Assembly: GCA_030271595.1 (NCBI GenBank)
Contig: JARXKO010000057.1
Coordinates: 1-8,597, forward strand
Direction of reading: 5' to 3'
Origin: Pseudomonadota bacterium
GTDB lineage: Bacteria > Pseudomonadota > Alphaproteobacteria > Sphingomonadales > Sphingomonadaceae
DNA length: 8,597 nucleotides
Made by a program: the position numbers and the translations under genes. This document shows positions 1 through 6,283 of the stretch, piece after piece (position 1 is the stretch's first letter; each line of letters opens with the position of its first letter). The notes beneath the pieces are model-generated. The model had not been told where the DNA came from, ran no database searches, and saw only the letters and a program-made list of their open reading frames with translations.

Positions 1-25
1 TGCTTCGCTGCGCTCGCAATGACGG
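1..25. repeat. Possible end of a dispersed repeat overlapping the TPM gene start
   Basis: The first 25 bases contain GCTTCGCTGCGCTCGCAATG followed by ACGG. This resembles the dispersed repeat whose opposite strand reads CGTCATTGCGAGCGCAGCG..., known to me from many proteobacterial genomes. Only one edge is visible. The similarity may also be a coincidence of an Ala-rich signal peptide, because the reading frame stays open through it (C-F-A-A-L-A-M). Confidence 0.3.
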
Positions 26-822
26 TCCTGCTGTTGGTCGCGACCCCGGCGTTCGCACAGACCTTCCCCAAGCTCAGCGGCAGGGTCGTCGATGAGGCGC
101 ATCTGCTGAGCGCCGCGCAAGTGGTCGATCTGACCAGCAAATCGCAAGCGCTCGAGGCGCAGTCGGGCCGGCAGCTGGTCATCGCCACCGTGCCTTCGCT
201 CGAAGGCCGCAGCATCCAGGATTACGGCTACCAGCTCGGCCGCGCCTGGGGGATCGGCGCCAAGGGCAAGGACGATGGCGTCATCCTGCTGGTCGCGCCG
301 GCCGAGCATCAGGTGGGGATAGAAACCGGCTATGGCGCCACCGCTTTCCTGACCGACGCCATGTCGAGCGTCATCATCCGCAACTCGATCCTGCCCCATT
401 TCAAGCAGACTCCGCCCGATTATGGCGGCGGAATCACCGCCGGGGCCGATCAGATCATCACCCAGATGAGCCTTCCAGCGGCCGAGGCGCAGAAGAATGT
501 CGCGGCCGCCGAGCAGCAGCAGCGCGACCGGCGCGACTCCAGCCCGGGGGCGCTGCCTGTCCTGTTCTGGATGGTCATCATCCTTTCCTTTATCGTTGCG
601 ATGGCTCGCCGGGTGGGCGGGCGCCGCTTTTCCTCCGGCATGGGAAGCCGCGGGATCAGCCCGTGGGTCGTGCTGTGGGGACTCAATGAACTTGGCCGTG
701 GCTCGCGCGGCGGGTGGGGCGGAGGCGGCGGCTTTGGCGGCGGCGGCGGCTGGGGTGGAGGCGGCGGATTCTCGGGCGGCGGCGGCTCGTTCGGCGGCGG
801 CGGAGCGTCGGGCTCGTGGTGA
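1..822 (+). CDS. TPM-domain protein with signal peptide and Gly-rich tail (5' partial)
   Basis: The reading frame is open from the first base, so the gene probably starts upstream of the window. Numbered from the ATG at 19, the protein has a hydrophobic stretch ending AFA-Q (cleavage near residue 13). Those 13 residues have no charged n-region, which argues that the true start is further upstream. A TPM domain (YgcG / Psb32 type) spans about residues 18-150, shown by GRVVDEAHLL, a WGIG..GKDDGVILLVA block and IETGYGA..LTD. A single membrane segment follows (about 179-197, VLFWMVIILSFIVAMA), then a tail of Gly/Trp/Phe repeats ending ASGSW, which is characteristic of this family. The layout suggests an extracytoplasmic TPM domain anchored in the inner membrane. 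Family members are linked to envelope or membrane-protein quality control, and phosphatase activity was shown for a plant relative, but the bacterial role is unsettled. The stop TGA overlaps the next start (TGATG). Family assignment is confident; function is not. Confidence 0.88.
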   Translation, partial: CFAALAMTVLLLVATPAFAQTFPKLSGRVVDEAHLLSAAQVVDLTSKSQALEAQSGRQLVIATVPSLEGRSIQDYGYQLGRAWGIGAKGKDDGVILLVAPAEHQVGIETGYGATAFLTDAMSSVIIRNSILPHFKQTPPDYGGGITAGADQIITQMSLPAAEAQKNVAAAEQQQRDRRDSSPGALPVLFWMVIILSFIVAMARRVGGRRFSSGMGSRGISPWVVLWGLNELGRGSRGGWGGGGGFGGGGGWGGGGGFSGGGGSFGGGGASGSW

Positions 823-1493
823 TGCAATTGTCCGAAGCCGACCACGACAAGGTCAGCGCCGCGATCGCCGCGGCCGAAGCGCATTCCGATGGCGAGATCG
901 TCGCCGTCGCGACCCCGATCAGCGATTCCTATCACGACAGCGCGCTTCACTGGGCGATCGCGGCGATGATCCTGGTCCTGACGTGGGCGGCGTGGCGGCC
1001 CGACTGGCTCGGCTGGTGGTACACCACGCTGCTCGGCGGCTGGCGGGCCGACCCAACCCTGGGTCAGTTGCTGACCTTCCTGATGGTGCTCGCGGTGCTC
1101 AAGTTCAGCGCGGTGCTGTTGATCCTTCGATACCGGCCGCTGCGGCTGGCGCTGACCCCCGGCACGACCAAGCATCGCCGGGTGCGGCGGCGCGCGGTGG
1201 TGGTGTTCCGCGCCGCCGCCGAGCGCCGCACGGTCGGGCGCACCGGCATCCTCATCTATCTGTCGATGGCCGAGCGCCGGGCCGAGATTGTCGCCGACGA
1301 AGCGATCCTTGCGGTGACCGACGACAAAACCTGGGGCGAGGCCATGACGGCGCTTCTGACCGAGGTTCGCGAAGGACGCCCCGCCGACGGCATTTGCGCG
1401 GCGATCGGCATTGTCGGCAAGGTGCTCGCCGATCATTTCCCGCACACCGGCGACGATCGCAACGAAATCCCCGACAAGCTCATCGAACTGTGA
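822..1493 (+). CDS. TPM-domain integral membrane protein, second of a pair
   Basis: This 223-residue protein starts at the ATG that overlaps the preceding stop codon in TGATG. A GTG one codon earlier is possible. A longer frame extends upstream, but it reads through the Gly-tail repeats of the neighbour as an Arg-rich artefact, so I reject it. The N-terminal part (MQLSEADHDKVSAAIAAAEA, then HSDGEIVAVA) resembles the start of a TPM domain. Two membrane segments follow (about residues 43-58 and 83-102), and the C-terminal half carries RTGILIYLSMAERRAEIVAD, typical of the membrane-type TPM proteins found next to YgcG-like ones. The domain therefore appears split by a membrane hairpin, probably leaving both halves on the same side. 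Overlap with the upstream gene and the 4-base overlap with the Nudix gene suggest translational coupling and a joint complex with the first TPM protein. Biochemical activity is unknown. Confidence 0.85.
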   Translation: MQLSEADHDKVSAAIAAAEAHSDGEIVAVATPISDSYHDSALHWAIAAMILVLTWAAWRPDWLGWWYTTLLGGWRADPTLGQLLTFLMVLAVLKFSAVLLILRYRPLRLALTPGTTKHRRVRRRAVVVFRAAAERRTVGRTGILIYLSMAERRAEIVADEAILAVTDDKTWGEAMTALLTEVREGRPADGICAAIGIVGKVLADHFPHTGDDRNEIPDKLIEL

Positions 1494-2008
1494 GCGGCGA
1501 CGCGCCCAGGGTGATGTGGGCGGGCAAGTTTCTGCGCGCGATGCGGGCGGGGCAGTGGGAATATGCAAGCCGCACCAATGACGTGCGCGCGGTCGTCATC
1601 CTCGCCGAGCATGACGGCAAGATCGTCCTCGTCGAGCAAATGCGGGTGCCGATCGGTCGCCGCTGCATCGAGCTTCCAGCCGGCCTGGTCGGCGACGAGG
1701 ACCCCGATGCGACGATCGAGCAGACCGCGGTCAAGGAACTCGAGGAAGAAACCGGATTCACCGCCGACCATATCGACCGGCTTGGCGATTTCTTTTCGTC
1801 GCCGGGGATGGTGGCGGAAAGCTTCACCCTGGTGCGAGCGAGCGGACTGCGGCGCATTGGCGATGGCGGCGGCAATGCGCAGGAGGATATCACGGTTCAC
1901 CTGGTGGACCGCGCGGCGATCGCCAGCTTTATCGCCGGCCGCCGCGCCGACGGCCTTGGAATCGACGTAAAATTGCTGTTGCTGCTGGCTTCTTCGATCC
2001 TCGACTGA
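1490..2008 (+). CDS. Nudix hydrolase, ADP-ribose pyrophosphatase-like
   Basis: I place the start at GTG 1490, which overlaps the previous stop as GTGA. GTG 1511 and ATG 1514 are in-frame alternatives. The product is 172 residues. A Nudix fold is shown by RAVVILAEHDGKIVLVEQMR (about residues 33-52), ELPAGLVGDE (61-70) and the Nudix box ending KELEEETGF (82-90), followed by SPGMVAE (104-110), the motif usual in ADP-ribose / nucleoside-diphosphosugar hydrolases. The metal-binding glutamates E83, E86 and E87 are present. Two departures are visible: Lys replaces the usual Arg before the first Glu, and the loop between the box glycine (G65) and that position has 16 residues where the canonical box has 13. 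The likely reaction is hydrolysis of ADP-ribose or a related NDP-sugar to AMP and a sugar phosphate in the cytoplasm. The substrate is inferred from family only. NadC two genes downstream makes a link to NAD turnover plausible. Confidence 0.88.
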   Translation: MSGDAPRVMWAGKFLRAMRAGQWEYASRTNDVRAVVILAEHDGKIVLVEQMRVPIGRRCIELPAGLVGDEDPDATIEQTAVKELEEETGFTADHIDRLGDFFSSPGMVAESFTLVRASGLRRIGDGGGNAQEDITVHLVDRAAIASFIAGRRADGLGIDVKLLLLLASSILD

Positions 2009-2038
2009 ACCGCCCACAACCTCGAGCGTTCAGCGGCA

Positions 2039-2914
2039 ATGGCCCGTCTCGCGCATATCTCCGACCTCCATTTTGGAGCCCATGACGACAAGCTGGTTGC
2101 GGCGGTCGAGCGACGCATCGACGCGGAAAAACCGGACCTGGTGGTGGCGTCGGGCGATTTCACCCAGCGCGCGCGCACTGCGCAGTTCAAACAAGCCGGC
2201 GCGTTCGTCCAGCGGATCCGCGACAAAGGTCATGTGGTGCTGACCATTCCGGGCAATCACGATATCCCGTTGTACGACATATTTCGCCGCTTCTTCGCGC
2301 CGTTGACGCGCTACCGCAAATTCATCAACCCGGTCCTGTGCCCGTTTCACGAAATTCCGGGAGCGGCGGTGCTCGGGATCAACACCGCCCGCTCCGCGAC
2401 CTTCAAGGACGGCAAGATCAATAACGAACAGATTGCGTTCATTGGCGAGACGTTCGGCCGGATCGAACCCAAAACCCCGCGCATCTTGGTCACCCATCAC
2501 CCCATCTTCGCGCTTCCAGTGGGCGGCGGCGGAATCGGCAAACCGATCAAGAACCAGGCCGCGGTCTTGAACATGGTCGGCGAGCTCGGCCTCGACCTCC
2601 TCCTTGCCGGGCACAACCACCGCGCGAGCCGCGAAGATTCGTCCGAATTCGTGACCAAGTCTACCGGCGCGCTGGTAATCCAGGCCGGGACTGCGACCTC
2701 GACCCGGGTTCGCGGCGAAAAGCAGAGTTTCAATATCATCGACATCGACGGGGAAACGGTGACGGTCACGGTGGTTGGCTGGGACGGCACCGACTTCAAG
2801 GACGGCACTCCGGCGCGCTTCACGCGCAAGGACGATCGCTGGATGCTGATCGGCGATCAGGGCTTGGAGCATGTTCCAAGCGCGCCCAAGGAAGCGGCCC
2901 AGCCGGCGAGCTGA
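2039..2914 (+). CDS. Metallophosphoesterase (calcineurin-like)
   Basis: This 291-residue cytoplasmic protein has no signal peptide. The complete metal-site motif series is present in order: SDLHFG (D9, H11), SGDFTQ (D40), PGNHD (N73, H74), THHP (H153, H154) and GHNH (H192, H194). That layout is typical of class III cyclic-nucleotide phosphodiesterase-like enzymes (CpdA / Icc group), but it does not fix the substrate. It could be cAMP, another phosphodiester or a phosphomonoester. A beta-rich C-terminal extension (about 205-270) may add to the fold. The gene begins 30 bases after the Nudix stop. No clear Shine-Dalgarno sequence precedes the ATG, so it probably depends on translation of the upstream operon. 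The catalytic motifs look intact. A very long frame on the opposite strand is a shadow of this gene and nadC. Confidence 0.9.
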   Translation: MARLAHISDLHFGAHDDKLVAAVERRIDAEKPDLVVASGDFTQRARTAQFKQAGAFVQRIRDKGHVVLTIPGNHDIPLYDIFRRFFAPLTRYRKFINPVLCPFHEIPGAAVLGINTARSATFKDGKINNEQIAFIGETFGRIEPKTPRILVTHHPIFALPVGGGGIGKPIKNQAAVLNMVGELGLDLLLAGHNHRASREDSSEFVTKSTGALVIQAGTATSTRVRGEKQSFNIIDIDGETVTVTVVGWDGTDFKDGTPARFTRKDDRWMLIGDQGLEHVPSAPKEAAQPAS

Positions 2915-2956
2915 GCGGCTTGCCGCAGCTGCGCCCGAGCGCCTAAACCCCGCCGC

Positions 2957-3814
2957 ATGGCCCTTCCCGACGGTTTCGATCTCGACGATTTTGTCCGCCG
3001 CACCCTGGCCGAGGATTTGGGCGCGGGCGGCGACATCACGTCCGCGGCGACGATACCCGCCGAGGCGCGCTTCACCGCCGAGATGAATAGCCGCGAACCG
3101 GTGATCGTCGCCGGGATCGTGATCGCCGAAGCATTTTTCCGGGCGCTCGATCCGGAAGTCAAAATCGACACCTTGGTGGATGACGGTCAGCGCATCCCTG
3201 CCGGAACGGTGATGATGCGCATCACCGGCTTGGCCCGCGCGATGCTGACCGCCGAGCGGTCGGCGCTCAACACCCTCCAGCATTTGTCGGGAATTGCGAC
3301 GCTGACCGGCGACTATGTCGACGCAATCGCCGGCACCGGCGCGACATTGCTCGATACGCGCAAGACCATTCCCGGGCTCCGGCTGCTCGAGAAATATGCG
3401 GCTCGGATGGGCGGCGCGCACAACCACCGGCTGCGGCTCGACGACGGGCTGCTGATCAAGGACAATCATGTCGGAGTGGCGGGCGGAGTCGCCGAGGCAG
3501 TGCGCCGCGCCCGCGCCGCCAACAGCGGGCTTCCGATCCAGGTCGAGGTCGACCGGATCGAGCAGATCGAGCCCGCGCTCGATGCGGGCGCCGAGCGCCT
3601 GCTGCTCGACAACATGCCGCCGCCGGTCTTGCGCCAGGCCGTCGCGCTGGTCGCCGGGCGGGTGCCGCTCGAAGCCTCGGGCGGAGTGACTCTCGGCACC
3701 ATCCGGGCGATCGCCGAGACCGGAGTCGATTTCATCTCGGTCGGGCGGATCACGCAGAGCGCGCCGGCGGTCGATATCGGGCTCGATTACCGTGCCGCTC
3801 CAGGCCGCGGTTGA
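2957..3814 (+). CDS. nadC: Nicotinate-nucleotide pyrophosphorylase (quinolinate phosphoribosyltransferase)
   Basis: The 285-residue product matches the family's usual length. NadC condenses quinolinate with PRPP to give nicotinate mononucleotide, CO2 and pyrophosphate, the entry to NAD from de novo synthesis. Visible motifs are LAEDLGAGGDITS (18-30), AERSALNTLQHLSG (99-112), the substrate-binding DTRKTIPGLR (133-142) with R135 and K136, GGAHNHR (152-158), DGLLIKDNH (163-171, K168), QVEVD with E197, LLLDNM with D218, and EASGGV (239-244). All the phosphate- and quinolinate-binding basic residues I know for the family are present. Near the C-terminus the usual SVG-A-LTHSAP reads SVGRITQSAP, a small departure. 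It lies 42 bases after the metallophosphoesterase with no obvious Shine-Dalgarno sequence and is probably the last gene of the operon. The nadA and nadB partners are not in this window. Confidence 0.96.
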   Translation: MALPDGFDLDDFVRRTLAEDLGAGGDITSAATIPAEARFTAEMNSREPVIVAGIVIAEAFFRALDPEVKIDTLVDDGQRIPAGTVMMRITGLARAMLTAERSALNTLQHLSGIATLTGDYVDAIAGTGATLLDTRKTIPGLRLLEKYAARMGGAHNHRLRLDDGLLIKDNHVGVAGGVAEAVRRARAANSGLPIQVEVDRIEQIEPALDAGAERLLLDNMPPPVLRQAVALVAGRVPLEASGGVTLGTIRAIAETGVDFISVGRITQSAPAVDIGLDYRAAPGRG

Positions 3815-3819
3815 ACCGC
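3807..3819 (+). other. Small hairpin with the nadC stop codon in its loop
   Basis: GCGGT (3807-3811), TGA, ACCGC (3815-3819) form a perfect 5-bp stem with the nadC stop codon as the loop. The nearest T-run (3848-3853) is about 29 bases further on, so it does not read as a classical intrinsic terminator. The feature may simply be chance in GC-rich DNA. Confidence 0.3.
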
Positions 3820-3852
3820 CTCCATCGCTTGCTGACCGTGCTGTCAATTTTT

Positions 3853-3881
3853 TCGCCAAATCGTGCTCGTCGCACTATATG
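3853..3881 (+). promoter_or_regulatory. Weak candidate promoter for the flavin oxidoreductase operon
   Basis: The 106-base gap after nadC includes an AT-rich patch (CAATTTTTTCGCCAAA) and then TATATG at 3876-3881, a fair -10 box. Only a poor -35 (TCGCCA, 3853-3858) sits 17 bases upstream. The predicted transcript would start about 30 bases before the GTG start at 3921. The gap and the change in gene theme support a new transcription start somewhere here, but the exact boxes are uncertain. Confidence 0.25.
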
Positions 3882-3910
3882 AGCGGGCTAATGGTGCGTT
3901 GAGGCACCCG

Positions 3911-3914
3911 GGAG
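3911..3914 (+). promoter_or_regulatory. Shine-Dalgarno site fixing the GTG start
   Basis: GGAG (within CGGGAGAG) lies six bases before GTG 3921. It is the best ribosome binding site in this region and supports GTG 3921 as the start; no ATG with comparable spacing is near. Confidence 0.7.
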
Positions 3915-3920
3915 AGTGAC

Positions 3921-5327
3921 GTGTTCAAGGGCCTGAAGCCCATCCTCTATGCCGGCCGCGAGGTGTGGCCGCTGGTCGAAGGCGGCAAGGGCGTTTCGGC
4001 GACCAACCACATGAGCTCGGGCGCCTGGGCGGCGGCCGGGGGTATCGGCACGGTCAGCGCGGTCAACGCCGACAGCTTCGATGCCGAGGGCCGAATCATC
4101 CCCCAGATCTACAAGGCGCTGACCCGCCGCGAGCGCCATGAGGAGCTCGTCAATTATGCAATCGATGGCGCCGTCAGCCAGGTCGAGCGCGCGCACGATC
4201 TGGCCAATGGCAAGGGCGCCATCAACATCAACGTGCTGTGGGAAATGGGCGGCGCCCAGCGCGTCCTCCACGGCGTCCTCGAACGCACCAAGGGACTGGT
4301 TTCCGGAGTCACCTGCGGCGCTGGCATGCCTTATAAACTGAGCGAGATCGCGGCCAGCTACGGGGTCAGCTATCTGCCGATCATCAGCTCCGCCCGAGCC
4401 TTTAGCGCGTTGTGGAAACGCGCCTATCACAAGGCCGCCGAATGGCTCGCGGCGGTGGTTTACGAAGACCCATGGCTGGCCGGCGGGCACAATGGCCTGA
4501 GCAATGCCGAGGACCCGCGCGCGCCGCAGGACCCGTATCCGCGGGTCAAGGCACTGCGCGACACGATGCGCGACCTTGGCATCGCCGACAGCGTCCCGAT
4601 CGTCATGGCCGGCGGCGTCTGGCGGCTCGACGAATGGGACAATTGGATCGACAATCCCGAGCTTGGACAGATCGTTTTCCAGTTCGGCACGCGGCCCTTG
4701 CTGACCCAGGAAAGCCCGATTCCGGCGGAATGGAAAGCGCGGCTGATGACGCTCGAGGAGGGCGACATCCTGCTCCACCGTTTCTCGCCCACCGGTTTCT
4801 ATTCCTCGGCGGTGCGCAATCCCTTCCTCCGCGCCCTCGAAGCGCGCAGCGAGCGCCAGATCGCCTTCACCAAGGAATCGATCGGCGACCATCATTTTGA
4901 GCTTGATGTCGGTATCGGGACCAAGAAGAACTACTGGGTCACCAAGGGCGACCTGCAGCACGCCCGCGAATGGTATGCGGCCGACTTCACCGAAGCGATG
5001 AAGACCCCCGACGATACCTTGGTGTTTGTCACGCCCGAAGAAATGAAGATGATCCGCAAGGACCAGGCCGATTGCATGGGCTGCCTGTCGCAATGCGCGT
5101 TCTCGTCATGGGCAGACAATGAAAAGAATTCGACCGGACGCCTGGCCGATCCGCGCAGTTTCTGCATCCAGAAGACGTTGCAGGACATCGCCCACGGCGG
5201 GCCGGTCGAGCAGAATTTGATGTTCGCCGGCCACTCCGCCTTCCGCTTCAAGACCGATCCGTTTTATTCGAACGGCTTCGTGCCCACGGTCAAGCAGCTG
5301 GTCGACCGGATTTTGACCGGGGCCTGA
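3921..5327 (+). CDS. Flavin-dependent oxidoreductase, nitronate monooxygenase / 2-nitropropane dioxygenase family, long form
   Basis: This 468-residue cytoplasmic protein starts at GTG behind a good GGAG site. A TIM-barrel FMN enzyme is indicated by GVSATNHMSSGAWAAAGGIG (24-43), the flavin-phosphate type motifs AGGHNG (187-192) and VMAGGVW (228-234), and FQFGTRPLLTQESP (254-267), all in the order seen in nitronate monooxygenases. The protein is clearly longer than typical members of about 320-380 residues. The extra C-terminal part contains C385-x2-C388-x3-C392 followed by C415 (DCMGCLSQCAFSSW ... SFC), a spacing that looks like a metal or iron-sulfur ligand set. The substrate is not deducible. 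Family members oxidise nitronates or reduce quinones, and related proteins act in polyunsaturated fatty acid synthesis. It heads an operon with an SH3-domain protein (5 bases downstream) and an exported RidA protein. Family-level assignment is firm; calling it a true nitronate monooxygenase is not. Confidence 0.85.
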   Translation: MFKGLKPILYAGREVWPLVEGGKGVSATNHMSSGAWAAAGGIGTVSAVNADSFDAEGRIIPQIYKALTRRERHEELVNYAIDGAVSQVERAHDLANGKGAININVLWEMGGAQRVLHGVLERTKGLVSGVTCGAGMPYKLSEIAASYGVSYLPIISSARAFSALWKRAYHKAAEWLAAVVYEDPWLAGGHNGLSNAEDPRAPQDPYPRVKALRDTMRDLGIADSVPIVMAGGVWRLDEWDNWIDNPELGQIVFQFGTRPLLTQESPIPAEWKARLMTLEEGDILLHRFSPTGFYSSAVRNPFLRALEARSERQIAFTKESIGDHHFELDVGIGTKKNYWVTKGDLQHAREWYAADFTEAMKTPDDTLVFVTPEEMKMIRKDQADCMGCLSQCAFSSWADNEKNSTGRLADPRSFCIQKTLQDIAHGGPVEQNLMFAGHSAFRFKTDPFYSNGFVPTVKQLVDRILTGA

Positions 5328-5331
5328 GTTG

Positions 5332-5808
5332 ATGAAGCATCGGGCAATTCTTGCTTTGCTGGTGGTTGCTTTTGCGGGCCCGGCAAGCGCCCAGGACAAG
5401 AAGCCGCCCTATTGGGCATCGATCGCGAGCGGCCAGGCGATGATGCGCACCGGCCCCGGCCGCAATTACCCCGGCACCTGGCTCTACCACCGCCGCGACC
5501 TCCCGATCAGGGTGCTCAAGGTCTATCCCAATTGGCGCCTGGTCGAAGACCCCGACGGGACCCAGGGCTGGATGCTGGTGACGTTGCTCAGCGATCGCCG
5601 CACCGCGCTCATCAAAGCCGGCGATCCGCGCCCGATCCGGGTTGCTCCCGACGCCGGGGCGAAGGTCCATTACCTCGCTCAGCCGGGCGTCGTCGGGCGG
5701 ATCGACAAATGCCGCGCCGGCTGGTGCCGGATCGAGATTGGCAAGCGCACTGGCTATATCAGCACTGGCGACATGTACGGATTGAACGCCAATGAGGTGC
5801 TGGATTAG
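5332..5808 (+). CDS. Exported protein with two bacterial SH3-like domains
   Basis: The start is ATG 5332, five bases past the previous stop; a TTG one codon earlier is less likely. The 158-residue product has a clear signal peptide: a basic MKHR, a hydrophobic core, and cleavage after PASA (residue 20) before QDKK. The mature part holds two SH3-type repeats. The first is about 29-88, with ASGQAMMRTGPGRNYPGTW, a pattern common to bacterial SH3 domains, and GWMLVTLLS closing it. The second is about 91-150, with IRVAPDAGAKVHYLAQPGVV and KCRAGWCRIEI. C127 and C132 may form a periplasmic disulfide. Proteins of this class are thought to bind peptidoglycan or other periplasmic targets. No enzymatic residues are visible. 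The tight spacing suggests co-transcription with the flavoprotein upstream and RidA downstream, although a functional link is not obvious. Confidence 0.85.
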   Translation: MKHRAILALLVVAFAGPASAQDKKPPYWASIASGQAMMRTGPGRNYPGTWLYHRRDLPIRVLKVYPNWRLVEDPDGTQGWMLVTLLSDRRTALIKAGDPRPIRVAPDAGAKVHYLAQPGVVGRIDKCRAGWCRIEIGKRTGYISTGDMYGLNANEVLD

Positions 5809-5822
5809 AAGAGAGAAAAAAG

Positions 5823-6269
5823 ATGAAATATTTCGCTATTGCCGCCGCCTGTCTCGGCACGATCGCCCATGGCGCCGCCAGGCCCGCGGTCGAATATTTT
5901 CCAGCGCCCGCACTCCAGGGCCGCCCGGCTCCCTTTTCGAGCGCGGTGCGGGTCGGCGATATCCTCTACCTTTCGGGCCAGATCGGCCTTGGTCCCGACG
6001 GCAAGCTGCCCGCCACATTCGACGGTCAGGCCAAGCAGACGATGGACAATATCGGCGCAACGCTGAAGGCCCACGGCCGCGGCTGGGGCGACGTCTTCAA
6101 ATGCACGGTGATGATCGCCGACATCAAGAACTGGCCGGCGTTCAACGCCATTTACGTGCCTTATTTTCCGGCGGGGAAGCTGCCGGCACGAAGCGCGTTC
6201 GGCGCCAATGGCCTCGCGCTCGGCGCGCAGCTCGAGCTCGAATGCCTGGCTTATGCGGGCAAGCGCTGA
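5823..6269 (+). CDS. RidA-family protein with N-terminal signal peptide
   Basis: The gene starts 14 bases after the SH3 gene behind a purine-rich GAAGAGAG site. The 148-residue product begins MKYFAIAAACLGTIAHGAA, a basic residue and hydrophobic stretch that read as a signal peptide with cleavage near residue 18. C10 is too close to the start for a convincing lipobox. The RidA (YjgF/YER057c/UK114) domain covers about 22-146: FSSAVRVGDILYLSGQIGLGP, TMDNIGATLKAHGRGWGDVFKCTVMIAD, and LPARSAFGANGLALGAQLELE. R123 and E138 line up with the Arg105 and Glu120 that carry imine/enamine deaminase activity in E. coli RidA, so catalysis may be retained. Classical RidA is cytosolic and clears 2-aminoacrylate made by PLP enzymes. 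An exported version would have another substrate or role. It is the last gene of its operon and is followed by a hairpin terminator. Confidence 0.87.
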   Translation: MKYFAIAAACLGTIAHGAARPAVEYFPAPALQGRPAPFSSAVRVGDILYLSGQIGLGPDGKLPATFDGQAKQTMDNIGATLKAHGRGWGDVFKCTVMIADIKNWPAFNAIYVPYFPAGKLPARSAFGANGLALGAQLELECLAYAGKR

Positions 6270-6283
6270 CTGCTGAAGTGGAC

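Noticed and set aside
714..822. Glycine-codon repeats as a mobile or tandem-repeat element
   Set aside because: They encode the Gly/Trp/Phe tail typical of the TPM family and lie fully within the reading frame.
497..1489. Long upstream extension of the Nudix reading frame
   Set aside because: The region overlaps both TPM genes in another frame and gives an Arg/Ala-rich sequence with no fold; Nudix homology begins only after about 1500.
450..1568. A 372-codon minus-strand frame with a Pro-rich stretch opposite the TPM genes
   Set aside because: The proline run is the complement of the Gly-tail codons; no independent ribosome site or motif was seen.
2030..3859. A 609-codon open frame on the minus strand opposite the metallophosphoesterase and nadC genes
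   Set aside because: Both plus-strand genes have complete catalytic motifs. The antisense product is rich in Arg, Asp, Gly and Ala without domain features, as expected for a shadow frame in high-GC DNA.
5832..5852. Lipobox at C10 of the RidA protein
   Set aside because: The cysteine is too near the N-terminus and the -3 residue is Ala; a standard signal peptide with later cleavage fits better.
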